A stretch of 43,695 bases of DNA from Gammaproteobacteria bacterium (GTDB taxonomy: Bacteria > Pseudomonadota > Gammaproteobacteria > Xanthomonadales > Xanthomonadaceae): the NCBI GenBank assembly GCA_026398715.1, contig JAPLSI010000163.1, forward strand, positions 1-43,695. Direction: 5' to 3'. Made by a program: the position numbers and the translations under genes. Below, in pieces: positions 24,551-32,791 of this stretch (positions are counted from its first letter, which is position 1; each line of letters begins with the position of its first letter). The notes under the pieces are model-generated. The model saw only the letters and a program-made list of their open reading frames with translations. It did not search any database and had not been told where the DNA came from.

Positions 24551-25732
24551 TCACAGGCCGGCGGCGCGCTTCCAGAAGAATTGCGTCAGCGGCGGCAGTT
24601 TTCCCGCCAGCCCCAGCAGATGCCCGCGCAACAAGGTCGGCACCACCGACTCGTTGGAAAAGATGCGGTTGATCGCCTCGAACGAACCCGCAGCCACGGC
24701 ATTCTCGCTCGCGCGCGACCGCGCCCATCGCTGCAATCGGTGCGCGGCGCTGAAATCCCTTCCGCCCGCTCGCGCATCGGCGACCATCCGGCCAAGCGAC
24801 GCCACGTCGCGCAGGCCCAGGTTGACGCCCTGCCCGGCCAGGGGATGCACGACGTGCGCGGCGTCGCCGACCAGGGCCACGCGGCCGACGGCCATGGGTT
24901 CCGCCAGGCGGCGGCGAAGCGGAAAAGCCTTGCGTTCAGAGACTGCAGTCACCTCGCCCAGCCGTGAATCGAAGGCGCGCGTCAGCTCCCTGCAGAATTC
25001 CGCCGGGTCGAGCGCGAGCACGCGCCCGGCTTCCGCGTCGGGCAAGGTCCACACGATGGAGCAGCGACCATCCGCGCAAGGCAGGAACGCCAGCGGCCCG
25101 GTCGCAAGGAAACGCTGCCAGGCCGTGTCCTGGTGCGGCAGCTGCGTGCTGACATAAGCAACGACGCCCTGTTGATGATAGTCGTGGTCGCGCGTGTGCA
25201 CGCCCAGCAGGGCACGCACGCGCGAGGCGGCGCCGTCGGCGCCCAGCACCAGCCGGGCACGCAGGCGCGTTTCGCTTTGCAGCGTCAGCACGACCTCGTC
25301 GTCGTCCTGTTCAAGCCCAAGCAACTTGTCGGGGCAGAGTCGTTCGATCGCGGGCGCGCGTGCCAGGGCCGCCCACAGGCGATCCACCAGCAGTTCGTGC
25401 TCGACGATATGGCCGAGGCAGTCGCGACCCATCTGGTCCGCATCGAACGCCAGCTCGCCACCGCCGGCCGCATCCCACACCCGCATGTGCCGATAGGGAT
25501 GCGCGCGCGCCGAGGCCACCGACGCCCATGCACCCACTTCTTCCAGCAAGCCCTGGGCATCCGGCGCGAAGGCATAGACGCGCAAGTCGGATGTTGCCGG
25601 GGTCCATGCCTGCGGCTCGTGGGCCTCGACAATTGCTATCCGAAGGCCTTCGGCGGCCAGGCGCAGCGCGGCGGCCGCGCCGACGACGCCGGCCCCGACC
25701 ACCACCGCGTCGAAGCGGTCCCGGCGGCTCAT
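24551..25732 (-). CDS. UbiH/UbiF/UbiI-family FAD hydroxylase (second of pair)
   Basis: A 393-residue flavoprotein monooxygenase of the ubiquinone-ring hydroxylase family. It has the FAD dinucleotide loop VVVGAGVVGAAAALRLA, the acidic strand end IVEAHE, the DG motif LVLGADGAASRVRALLGV and the third FAD motif VALVGDAAHVVHPLAGQG. It is membrane-associated and hydroxylates the C5, C6 or C1 position of the polyprenyl ring using oxygen and NADPH. The UbiI/VisC role is the best guess, because the neighbouring gene resembles UbiH, but assignment within the family is uncertain. Its ATG overlaps the stop of the ubiH gene by four bases. Confidence 0.85.
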   Translation of the reverse strand: MSRRDRFDAVVVGAGVVGAAAALRLAAEGLRIAIVEAHEPQAWTPATSDLRVYAFAPDAQGLLEEVGAWASVASARAHPYRHMRVWDAAGGGELAFDADQMGRDCLGHIVEHELLVDRLWAALARAPAIERLCPDKLLGLEQDDDEVVLTLQSETRLRARLVLGADGAASRVRALLGVHTRDHDYHQQGVVAYVSTQLPHQDTAWQRFLATGPLAFLPCADGRCSIVWTLPDAEAGRVLALDPAEFCRELTRAFDSRLGEVTAVSERKAFPLRRRLAEPMAVGRVALVGDAAHVVHPLAGQGVNLGLRDVASLGRMVADARAGGRDFSAAHRLQRWARSRASENAVAAGSFEAINRIFSNESVVPTLLRGHLLGLAGKLPPLTQFFWKRAAGL

Positions 25733-26955
25733 GGGCTACTCCGCGACAGCGCAGGTACCTTGCCGCGGAATCCCATCGCGCCCGACACCAGCGGCGCCGA
25801 CAGGCCGGGCACATTGGCCAGCGCCATCAGGCCAATCGAACGCAACAGGTGCATCGGCAAGGACGCATTTCCCGTCGCACGCGCCAGGCCGTCGCTGAAG
25901 GACAGCGTGCGCTCGCGATCCTCGCGCCGCGCCAACTGGTAGGCCTGCAGCACCGACTCGCTGCCGGGATCGACGCCGGCGTCGGCCGCGGCCAGTACCT
26001 CGGCCAGTGCAAGCGCATCGCGAAGGCCCAGGTTGAAACCCTGCGCGCCGATGGGATGGATGGTTTGCGCCGCATTGCCCATCAGCACCATGCGCCGCGA
26101 CACGATGCGCTCGGCGACGACGCGCGCGATCGGATACGCGCTGCGCTTGCCGACGCGAAACACGCGGCCCGCGCGCCAGCCAAAGCGCCGCTGGAAATAA
26201 TCCATGTACGCCGCATCGTCCATCGCGATCACCGCCTCCGCTTCGGCGCGCGGCACGGCGCAGATCGCGCCGTACTGGCGACCCATCGGCAACAGCGCGA
26301 CCGGTCCGTCGGCGGTGAATCTTTCAAAGGCGCCGCCATCGGCCGGGCGATCGGTCACCAGGCTGCAGACCAGCAGGGTCTGCAGGTAATCGTGCCGGTC
26401 CACGCCGATGCCCTGCGCCTGTCGCGCGAAGGACCCGGTCCCGTCCGCTGCCACCAGCAGGCGCGTGGTCACTTCGCTGCCGCCCGCGTCCTGCGTCGCA
26501 TCGATGCCCTGGCCCGGCTGCAGGCGCAATGCGACCCCGCCTTCGATGTCGCGAATGGCCGATACCGTCTGCGGACGCAACAGATGCAAGTCCGACAGCG
26601 CAGCCAACCGCCGCTCGAGGGCCTGGCCGAGCTCACGCGCAGACACCACGCCGCCGAAGGCATCACGCCCGACATCCGCCGCCTGCAGGCGCACGACACC
26701 GAAGTCCCCCTGCCGGCTCACGTGGATTCGCCGGATCGGGCTGGGAGCTTCCGGCAGATGCGCGAGCACGCCCAGGGCGCCCAGCGCATTCAGGCTGGCT
26801 GCCGCCAGCGCGAGCTTGCGTTCGTCGAAGCCCGGCGGCGATTCCCTCGGCAGGCTGCCCTCGACCAGGGCCGTGCGAAATCCGCGTCCGTCCAGCGCAC
26901 AGGCCAGGCTGCTGCCGACCAGTCCGCCACCCAGCACCACAATATCGAAATCCAT
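25729..26955 (-). CDS. ubiH: 2-octaprenyl-6-methoxyphenol hydroxylase family
   Basis: A 408-residue FAD monooxygenase paralogous to the following gene. FAD-binding motifs are IVVLGGGLVGSSLACAL, LLVAADGTGSFARQAQ and MVLMGNAAQTIHPIGAQG; the variant GNAAQT and the DERKLALAAAS segment are typical of UbiH. It would hydroxylate the ubiquinone ring precursor at the inner membrane. ATG 26955 is preferred; GTG 26961 is two codons upstream. It is first of a two-gene operon (UbiH then UbiI-like), with the pair overlapping as ATGA. Its likely -10 (TAGGAT, 27001-26996) overlaps that of the divergent gene. Confidence 0.88.
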   Translation of the reverse strand: MDFDIVVLGGGLVGSSLACALDGRGFRTALVEGSLPRESPPGFDERKLALAAASLNALGALGVLAHLPEAPSPIRRIHVSRQGDFGVVRLQAADVGRDAFGGVVSARELGQALERRLAALSDLHLLRPQTVSAIRDIEGGVALRLQPGQGIDATQDAGGSEVTTRLLVAADGTGSFARQAQGIGVDRHDYLQTLLVCSLVTDRPADGGAFERFTADGPVALLPMGRQYGAICAVPRAEAEAVIAMDDAAYMDYFQRRFGWRAGRVFRVGKRSAYPIARVVAERIVSRRMVLMGNAAQTIHPIGAQGFNLGLRDALALAEVLAAADAGVDPGSESVLQAYQLARREDRERTLSFSDGLARATGNASLPMHLLRSIGLMALANVPGLSAPLVSGAMGFRGKVPALSRSSP

Positions 26956-26994
26956 TTTCACAGGTCTCTCGGACCGCAGGCAGACGCGTTGCGG

Positions 26995-27001
26995 TATCCT
27001 A
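26995..27001. promoter_or_regulatory. overlapping divergent -10 elements (ubiH and DUF6580 gene)
   Basis: TATCCT on the plus strand (26995-27000) and TAGGAT on the minus strand (27001-26996) share five base pairs, both fitting TANNNT. They lie about 74 bases from the DUF6580 ATG and about 41 bases from the ubiH ATG. Confidence 0.35.
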
Positions 27002-27073
27002 ACGACCTGGCCGCCTGCCGCCTATGGCCGTCGCGCCCCGACCACAGTCACAGTTCATCCCACCGGACTCGCC

Positions 27074-27646
27074 ATGCCCTCACAGCCCCACTCCTCGCTT
27101 GCCTCCGGACCGCTCCTGCTGGTCGGAATGATCGTCCTGGCGGCCTTGTCGCGACTGCTGCCGCATCCGCCGAATTTTTCGCCGGTCGAGGCCATCGCGC
27201 TGTTCGGCGGGGCGTATTTTGCGAAGCGCAGCGCCGCCATCTGGGTGCCGCTGGTGGCGATGTTCATTTCCGACCTGGCGCTGGGCCTGGTCAATGGCGG
27301 CATCTACTCCGAATACTTCTTCAGCGCCGGCTTCGTGCTTGTGTATTTGTGCATTGCGCTGTCAACCGTGGTCGGCTTCGCCTTGCGCGGCCGCGTCACG
27401 GCAGTTCGCGTGGCCGGCTATTCGCTGGTGGGTTCCGTGCTGTTTTTCCTGGTGACCAATTTCGGCGCGTGGCTGGGCTCGCCCCTGTATCCACCGACGG
27501 GCGCCGGGCTGCTTGCCGCGTATGTCGCCGGCCTCCCCTTCTTCCAGAACACCGTGCTCGGCACGCTGTTCTATTCGGTCGTTTTGTTCGGCAGCTTCGC
27601 GCTGCTGCGCCGGCGCATTCCGGCGCTGGGCCTGCAAACCGCCTGA
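27074..27646 (+). CDS. DUF6580 family membrane protein
   Basis: A 190-residue integral membrane protein with about five membrane segments (LLLVGMIVLAALSRLL, VPLVAMFISDLALGLVN, FVLVYLCIALSTVVGFAL, AGYSLVGSVLFFLVTNF, and the last VLGTLFYSVVLFGSFALL). The motif NFSPVEAIALFGGAYF after the first segment and the compact S-component-like layout match DUF6580. ECF-transporter substrate-binding (S) subunits have a similar size and topology. The gene directly precedes a cobalamin adenosyltransferase, so corrinoid or cobalt uptake is an attractive inference, but no substrate evidence is in the sequence and no cobalamin riboswitch lies upstream. The Arg-rich C-terminus is cytoplasmic. Confidence 0.8.
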   Translation: MPSQPHSSLASGPLLLVGMIVLAALSRLLPHPPNFSPVEAIALFGGAYFAKRSAAIWVPLVAMFISDLALGLVNGGIYSEYFFSAGFVLVYLCIALSTVVGFALRGRVTAVRVAGYSLVGSVLFFLVTNFGAWLGSPLYPPTGAGLLAAYVAGLPFFQNTVLGTLFYSVVLFGSFALLRRRIPALGLQTA

Positions 27647-27655
27647 CCGCGCGCC

Positions 27656-28210
27656 ATGGGCAATCGTCTGTCCAAGATCTACACGCGCACCGGCGATGAC
27701 GGCAGCACCGGGCTGGGCGACGGCGCGCGCGTATCGAAGGATTCCGCGCGGGTGTCCGCCTATGGCACCGTGGACGAGGCCAATTCCGCGATCGGCATCG
27801 TGCTCGCCTGCGACATCCCCGACACCGTTCGAAACGTGCTGGTAGCGGTGCAGCACCAGATGTTCGACCTGGGTGGCGAGCTTTGCATCCCGGGCCATGC
27901 CGCAATCTTCGATGCCGACATTGATCGGCTCGAAGCGCAGCTCGACGCATTCAATGCCGACTTGCCGCCGCTGAAGGATTTCATCCTGCCCGGCGGCGGA
28001 ATCGCCGCAGCGCATTGCCACCTCGCGCGCACCATCTGCCGCCGCGCCGAACGCGACGTCGTCACCCTGTCGCGGCACGACGCTGTTCGGCCCGAGGCCA
28101 TTCGATTCCTCAACCGCTTGTCGGACTTGCTGTTCGTGGTCTCGCGCGTGCTTGCACGCGCCAGCGGCCATGGCGAAGTGCTCTGGAACCACGACCGCCG
28201 CAAGGGCTGA
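27656..28210 (+). CDS. cob(I)yrinic acid a,c-diamide adenosyltransferase (PduO type)
   Basis: A 184-residue ATP:cob(I)alamin adenosyltransferase of the PduO family, making coenzyme B12. Family features are the N-terminal ATP loop KIYTRTGDDGSTGLGDGARV, AYGTVDEANSAIG, the QHQMFDLGGELC stretch, LPGGGIAAAHCHLARTICRR and FLNRLSDLLFVVSRVL. Full length. It starts ten bases after the DUF6580 gene, and the next gene follows one base after its stop, so it sits in the middle of a three-gene operon. It could recycle scavenged cobalamin, since no B12 biosynthesis genes are visible here. Confidence 0.93.
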   Translation: MGNRLSKIYTRTGDDGSTGLGDGARVSKDSARVSAYGTVDEANSAIGIVLACDIPDTVRNVLVAVQHQMFDLGGELCIPGHAAIFDADIDRLEAQLDAFNADLPPLKDFILPGGGIAAAHCHLARTICRRAERDVVTLSRHDAVRPEAIRFLNRLSDLLFVVSRVLARASGHGEVLWNHDRRKG

Positions 28211-28211
28211 G

Positions 28212-29123
28212 ATGCGGGTCTACACCCATCCCGACTGCCTGCAGCACGAGCCTGGCGCCGGCCACCCGGAAGCACCGGCAAGGCTGGCTGCGGTGCTGCA
28301 GGCCCTGCACGCCGGCCTGCCCCACCTGCAGTGGACCGAAGCGCCGCTGGCCAGCCGCGACCAGATCGCACGCGTGCACTCCGAAGAAATGATTTACCAG
28401 GTGCTCGCCAAGCCTGCCGGCGACTGCGTCCGGATCGACGCCGACACGGTGCTATCACAAGGTTCCGCCGCCGCCGCCCTGCGCGCCAGCGGTGCGGGAA
28501 TCGCAGCAGTCAACGCGATCATGTCCGGCCGGATCGATCGCGCGTTCTGCGCGGTTCGCCCGCCCGGGCACCATGCCACGTCGAACGCGGCGATGGGCTT
28601 TTGCCTGTTCAACCACATCGCCGTGGCCGCGGCGCACGCGCTGGCCGAGCATGGCCTGCAACGCGTGGCGATCGTGGACTTCGACGTGCACCACGGCAAC
28701 GGCACGCAGGACATCTTCGAGCGCGAGCCACGGGTGCTGTATGTCAGTTCGCACCAGGCGCCGCTGTATCCAGGCACCGGCGCCAGTGATGAAACGGGCG
28801 TGGGCAACGTGGTCAATGCGCCGCTGCCGCCTGGCGCGGGAAGCGTGGCATTCCGCGCGGCATGGAGCGACCGGCTGCTGCCTGCGCTGGATGGCTTCGC
28901 GCCGCAACTGTTGCTGGTATCGGCCGGGTTCGACGGGCACCGCCTCGACCCGCTGGCGGACCTGGGCCTGGTGGCCGAGGACTACGCATGGCTCAGCGCG
29001 CGGCTGGCGGAGCTGTCCGTCCGGCACGGCGGGGGCCGCATCGTGTCCTTCCTGGAAGGGGGCTACAGCCTGACCGCCCTGCGCGAGTGCAGTGTCGCCC
29101 ACCTCACCGGGCTGGGCGCCTGA
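28212..29123 (+). CDS. histone deacetylase-like amidohydrolase
   Basis: A 303-residue member of the arginase/deacetylase superfamily (class II HDAC-like bacterial proteins). The charge-relay histidines are in RPPGHHATSNAAMGFC, and the zinc ligands are in VDFDVHHGNGTQ and SAGFDGHRLDPLADL; SFLEGGYSL supports the active-site end. All catalytic residues are present, so it should be an active deacetylase of acetyl-lysine, acetylpolyamine or a similar amide in the cytoplasm. ATG 28212 lies one base after the PduO-type gene, so they share a transcript. Confidence 0.9.
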   Translation: MRVYTHPDCLQHEPGAGHPEAPARLAAVLQALHAGLPHLQWTEAPLASRDQIARVHSEEMIYQVLAKPAGDCVRIDADTVLSQGSAAAALRASGAGIAAVNAIMSGRIDRAFCAVRPPGHHATSNAAMGFCLFNHIAVAAAHALAEHGLQRVAIVDFDVHHGNGTQDIFEREPRVLYVSSHQAPLYPGTGASDETGVGNVVNAPLPPGAGSVAFRAAWSDRLLPALDGFAPQLLLVSAGFDGHRLDPLADLGLVAEDYAWLSARLAELSVRHGGGRIVSFLEGGYSLTALRECSVAHLTGLGA

Positions 29124-29173
29124 GGCCCCCGTTCCGATTGCATCCGGGTGGCCGGCGCAGACCCCGCTCGGGC

Positions 29174-29179
29174 TAGAAT
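29174..29179 (+). promoter_or_regulatory. candidate -10 element for lptD
   Basis: TAGAAT, 30 bases upstream of the lptD GTG and ahead of its AGGA ribosome-binding site. No clear -35. Confidence 0.4.
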
Positions 29180-29209
29180 GACGGCCATTGCATCTTCAGG
29201 AATCACCCG

Positions 29210-31441
29210 GTGCGCCAGACCAGCCTGCGTTTACTGCCGCTCTGCCTAGCCGTTGCCGGCGCGGTGCGCGCCGAAGAAGCCCCCAAGCCCACCTGGGCCT
29301 TGTGCAAGCTTCCCACCACCATTCCCTGGTTCACCGAGGTTCCCGCCGCGCCGGCGGATCGCCTGGCCGCGCCCACCGACATCAGCGCCGACGACCTCGA
29401 CGTGCAGAAGAGCGAGTCCACGATTTTTTCCGGCAACGTCGAACTGACCCACGCCGACCAGTGGATGAATACCGACAAGGTCACCTACACGCACGATACC
29501 GAGCAGTTCGTGACCGAAGGCCAGGTCCGTTACCAGGATCGTACTGTCCGCCTCACCGCGCAAAGCGCCTCCGGCGACCAGAAGAACGACGTGCTGCAGA
29601 TGGGCAAGGTGCGCTACCAGTTCAATGAAGAACTGGGCAATGGCGAAGCGGAAACGGCAGTGTTGAAGGGGCCGGTCGGCACATTGACCGATGCGACCTA
29701 CTCGACCTGCCCGCCCGGCCAGCGCCAGTGGGAGTTCTCGGCAAGCCGCATCGCCGTCAACGACGAGACGGCCACCGGCGTCGCCCACAATGTCACGCTG
29801 AAGCTCGGCGGCATCCCGGTCATCTGGCTGCCCGTCATCAGCTTCCCGACCGACGACAAGCGTCGTACCGGCATGCTGGCGCCAACCATCGGCCGCGACG
29901 ACCAGAACGGCCTGGATCTCAAGCTGCCGTTCTACCTGAACCTCGCGCCGAACTACGACGCCACGCTGACGCCGCGCTGGCTGTCCAAGCGCGGCTTCAT
30001 GCTCAATGGTGAATTCCGTTACCTCACCCTGCGTTCGCGCGGCAATTTCACCGGCACCTACCTGCCGGGCGACGACCTTACCGGCACCGATCGCAGCCTG
30101 CTCAGCTGGCAGAACTCCACCACCGTCAACCGCCACTGGTATTTCGCTTCCGACCTGAACAACGTCAGCGACAAGGATTACTTCGGCGACTTCGGCGATT
30201 CGATCGACTACACCTCGATCTCGCTGCTCAACAGCAATGCCGGTTTTTACGGTCGCGGAAAGTACTGGACAGCCAGCCTGACGGCGGAAACCTGGCAGAT
30301 CGCCACGCCCCTGCTTCCCGATGGCGCCGAACCGTATCGCCGGCTGCCGCGGCTGCAGGCCACCGCGCTGCGTCCCCTGTCGCGCTGGGTCGAAGCGGGC
30401 CTGAACTTCGAAGCCGTGCGCTTCGACCACGAATCACGCGGCGGCGGCAATCGCGTCGACTTGCAGCCCTACGTGCGGTTTCCGCTCGGCGGCAACTCGT
30501 GGTTCATCACGCCGCAACTGGCCTGGCGCTACACCGGCTACAGCTCGCTCGATGACAGCCTGGTCCCGCCGGGCGGATCAAACAGCACCAGCCGCAGCCT
30601 GCCCATCGCCAGCGTCGATGCCGGCGCCTATTTCGAGCGCAGCTTCGACTGGGGCGGACGCGATTACATCCAGACCCTCGAGCCGCGCCTGTACTACCTG
30701 CGCGTGCCCTACCGAGACCAGGACCACCTGCCCCTGTTCGACACGCGCGAACTGACCTTCGGCTGGACCTCGCTGTTCCGCGACAACAGCTTCGGCGGCG
30801 CGGACCGACAGGCCGATGCCAACCAGATGGCGCTGGCCCTCACCACGCGCATCCTCAGCGCTGCCGACGGACGCGAGCGCCTCAGCGCCGGCATCGGCCG
30901 CATCACCTACTTCGACCAACCGCAGGTGACGCTGCTGCCAGGCCCCCCAACCGCCTCCGACAACGGCAGCGTCTGGGTCGCGACCATGGACCTGGCCGTC
31001 AGCGACTGGTGGAGCCTGGGCGCCACCCACCAGTGGAACCCGGATAACCAGCACACCGAACTGTCGTCGGTACGCACCCAATTGCGCCTGCACAAGGGCA
31101 CCATCGTGAATGCGGCCTATCGGTTCCGCCGCGCCACGCCGGGCCTGCCGCCGCTGGAACAAACCGACCTGAGCTTTGTCATACCAGTGAACAACAACTG
31201 GAACCTGTACGGCCGATGGAATTATTCCCTGCGCGACAACCAGACCATCGAGGCGCTGGCCGGCTTCGAATGGAACAGTTGCTGCGTTGCCGTGCGCTTG
31301 CTCGGGCGGCAATACATCCGCAATTTCGAAAGCCGCCAGAACATCGGCCTGTACCTGGAAATCGAGCTGAATGGCCTTGGCAGCTTCGGCCGCGACACGA
31401 GCCGGCTGCTTGATAATGCTATCCTTGGATATGTCCGCTGA
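29210..31441 (+). CDS. lptD: LPS-assembly outer-membrane protein LptD
   Basis: A 743-residue protein that inserts lipopolysaccharide into the outer leaflet of the outer membrane together with LptE. A signal peptide (LPLCLAVAGAVRAEE) is followed by the N-terminal OstA/beta-jellyroll domain (ISADDLDVQKSESTIFSGNV, repeated beta strands) and a large C-terminal barrel with alternating aromatic strands. Four cysteines match those forming the essential inter-domain disulfides: Cys32, Cys167 (TYSTCPPG) and the pair Cys691-Cys692 (WNSCCVAVR). It starts at GTG 29210 with AGGA eight bases upstream and heads the lptD-surA-pdxA-ksgA-apaG-apaH run. Confidence 0.96.
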   Translation: MRQTSLRLLPLCLAVAGAVRAEEAPKPTWALCKLPTTIPWFTEVPAAPADRLAAPTDISADDLDVQKSESTIFSGNVELTHADQWMNTDKVTYTHDTEQFVTEGQVRYQDRTVRLTAQSASGDQKNDVLQMGKVRYQFNEELGNGEAETAVLKGPVGTLTDATYSTCPPGQRQWEFSASRIAVNDETATGVAHNVTLKLGGIPVIWLPVISFPTDDKRRTGMLAPTIGRDDQNGLDLKLPFYLNLAPNYDATLTPRWLSKRGFMLNGEFRYLTLRSRGNFTGTYLPGDDLTGTDRSLLSWQNSTTVNRHWYFASDLNNVSDKDYFGDFGDSIDYTSISLLNSNAGFYGRGKYWTASLTAETWQIATPLLPDGAEPYRRLPRLQATALRPLSRWVEAGLNFEAVRFDHESRGGGNRVDLQPYVRFPLGGNSWFITPQLAWRYTGYSSLDDSLVPPGGSNSTSRSLPIASVDAGAYFERSFDWGGRDYIQTLEPRLYYLRVPYRDQDHLPLFDTRELTFGWTSLFRDNSFGGADRQADANQMALALTTRILSAADGRERLSAGIGRITYFDQPQVTLLPGPPTASDNGSVWVATMDLAVSDWWSLGATHQWNPDNQHTELSSVRTQLRLHKGTIVNAAYRFRRATPGLPPLEQTDLSFVIPVNNNWNLYGRWNYSLRDNQTIEALAGFEWNSCCVAVRLLGRQYIRNFESRQNIGLYLEIELNGLGSFGRDTSRLLDNAILGYVR

Positions 31442-31482
31442 ACGCCTGCGCCGCCCTTGCGCGCCCCGGAGTGCCTGATTAC

Positions 31483-32784
31483 ATGAAACCGATTTTCTCC
31501 GCCCTGTTCGTCGCGCTGCTCGCAGCGTCGGCGGCCACCGATACCCGCGCCCAGGCGCTGCAGACCACCACCGTCGACACGATTGCCGCCGTGGTCAACG
31601 AAGACGTGATCCTGCGCAGCGAAGTGGACCTGGCCGTGTCCAACATCAGCCGGCAGATGCAGGCCCAGAACCCGGGCCAGTTGCCGCCGCGCGACGTGCT
31701 CGAGCGCCAGGTGCTCGAGCGCCTGATCCTGATGCGCCTGCAGGTCGAGCGCGCCGAGAGTTCCGGCATCCGCATCTCCGACCAGGAACTGCAGCAAGCC
31801 ATCGGCACCGTGGCCAGCCAGAACAAGATGACCGTTGACCAACTGCGCCAGCGCCTGGCCGCGGACGGACTCGACTACAACGAATTCGCCTCGAACCTGC
31901 GCGACGAAGTCACCGTGCAAAGGCTGCGCCAGCGCTACGTACAAAGCTCGGTGCAGGTCAGTGAAGGCGAAGTGGACCAGATGCTGGCCGGCAAGGACAT
32001 CGGTGGCGACGAACTGCGCCTGGCCAATATCCAGATCAACGTGCCCGAAGGCGCGACGCCGGGCGATATCGAAACCGCCAAAAAGAAGATCGATGAAGTC
32101 AAGGCGATGGTCGAGCGCGGCGAGATCGATTTCCGTTCCGCGGCCATCCGTTATTCCGGTGCGCAGAATGCGCTGGACGGCGGTGAAATCGGCTGGCGCA
32201 CGATGGACGCCGTTCCGCCGGTCTACGTCACCATGCTCAAGTCGATGACACCGGGCCAGATCACCGAACCCGTGCGTGGCCCGAGCGGCTTCCAGATCGT
32301 GCAGTTGATGGAAGTGCGCAAGCCGCAGGCGCAGAAGGTAACCCAGTACAAGGCCCAGGACATCCTGGTCGCCGTCAACGACCTGGTCCCGGCCGAAGTG
32401 GCCCGCCAGAAGATCCAGGCCCTGCGCGATCGCATCGTCGCGGGCGAGGATTTCGCCAAGGTGGCCAAGGAAGCGTCCGACGACGTGCAAACGCGCGCCG
32501 CCGGCGGCGACATGGGCTGGTTTGCTGCTGAAGCCTGGGGCTCGGCAGTAGGCAGCCAGGTCCAGCAACTGGCGGACGGCGAATTGTCGCCCGTGTTCCA
32601 GAGCGATGTCGGCTTCCACCTGATCAAGCGCAACGGCGTGCGCGAGCAGGACGTGACCGAAGAGAATCGTCGCAACCAGGCCCGCGAAATCATCGGCCAG
32701 CGCAAGTCCGAGGAAGCCTACGAGCGTTTCCTGCGCCAGATGCGCGCCGAAGCCTACGTCGACAGCCGCCTCGGCGGCGCCTGA
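31483..32784 (+). CDS. surA: periplasmic peptidyl-prolyl isomerase/chaperone SurA
   Basis: A 433-residue periplasmic chaperone for outer-membrane proteins, LptD among them. A signal peptide (FSALFVALLAASAATDTRA) is followed by the N-terminal chaperone domain (TIAAVVNEDVILRSEVDLAV), then two parvulin domains (cores IRYSGAQNALDGGEIGWRTM and EASDDVQTRAAGGDMGWFA, each with the GEIGW/GDMGW signature) and a short C-terminal helix. ATG 31483 is chosen, with GGAG at 31468-31471. The gene lies 41 bases after lptD; a TATCCT at 31420-31425 inside the end of lptD might be an internal promoter. Confidence 0.96.
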   Translation: MKPIFSALFVALLAASAATDTRAQALQTTTVDTIAAVVNEDVILRSEVDLAVSNISRQMQAQNPGQLPPRDVLERQVLERLILMRLQVERAESSGIRISDQELQQAIGTVASQNKMTVDQLRQRLAADGLDYNEFASNLRDEVTVQRLRQRYVQSSVQVSEGEVDQMLAGKDIGGDELRLANIQINVPEGATPGDIETAKKKIDEVKAMVERGEIDFRSAAIRYSGAQNALDGGEIGWRTMDAVPPVYVTMLKSMTPGQITEPVRGPSGFQIVQLMEVRKPQAQKVTQYKAQDILVAVNDLVPAEVARQKIQALRDRIVAGEDFAKVAKEASDDVQTRAAGGDMGWFAAEAWGSAVGSQVQQLADGELSPVFQSDVGFHLIKRNGVREQDVTEENRRNQAREIIGQRKSEEAYERFLRQMRAEAYVDSRLGGA

Positions 32785-32791
32785 TCGGCTG

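Noticed and set aside
26956..27073. Cobalamin riboswitch before the DUF6580/adenosyltransferase operon
   Set aside because: The gap is only 118 bases and lacks the conserved B12-box core; too short for the full element.
25360..27699. 779-codon plus-strand open frame
   Set aside because: Antisense to both ubiquinone hydroxylase genes and running into the DUF6580 and adenosyltransferase genes; low-complexity Arg/His/Gln composition.
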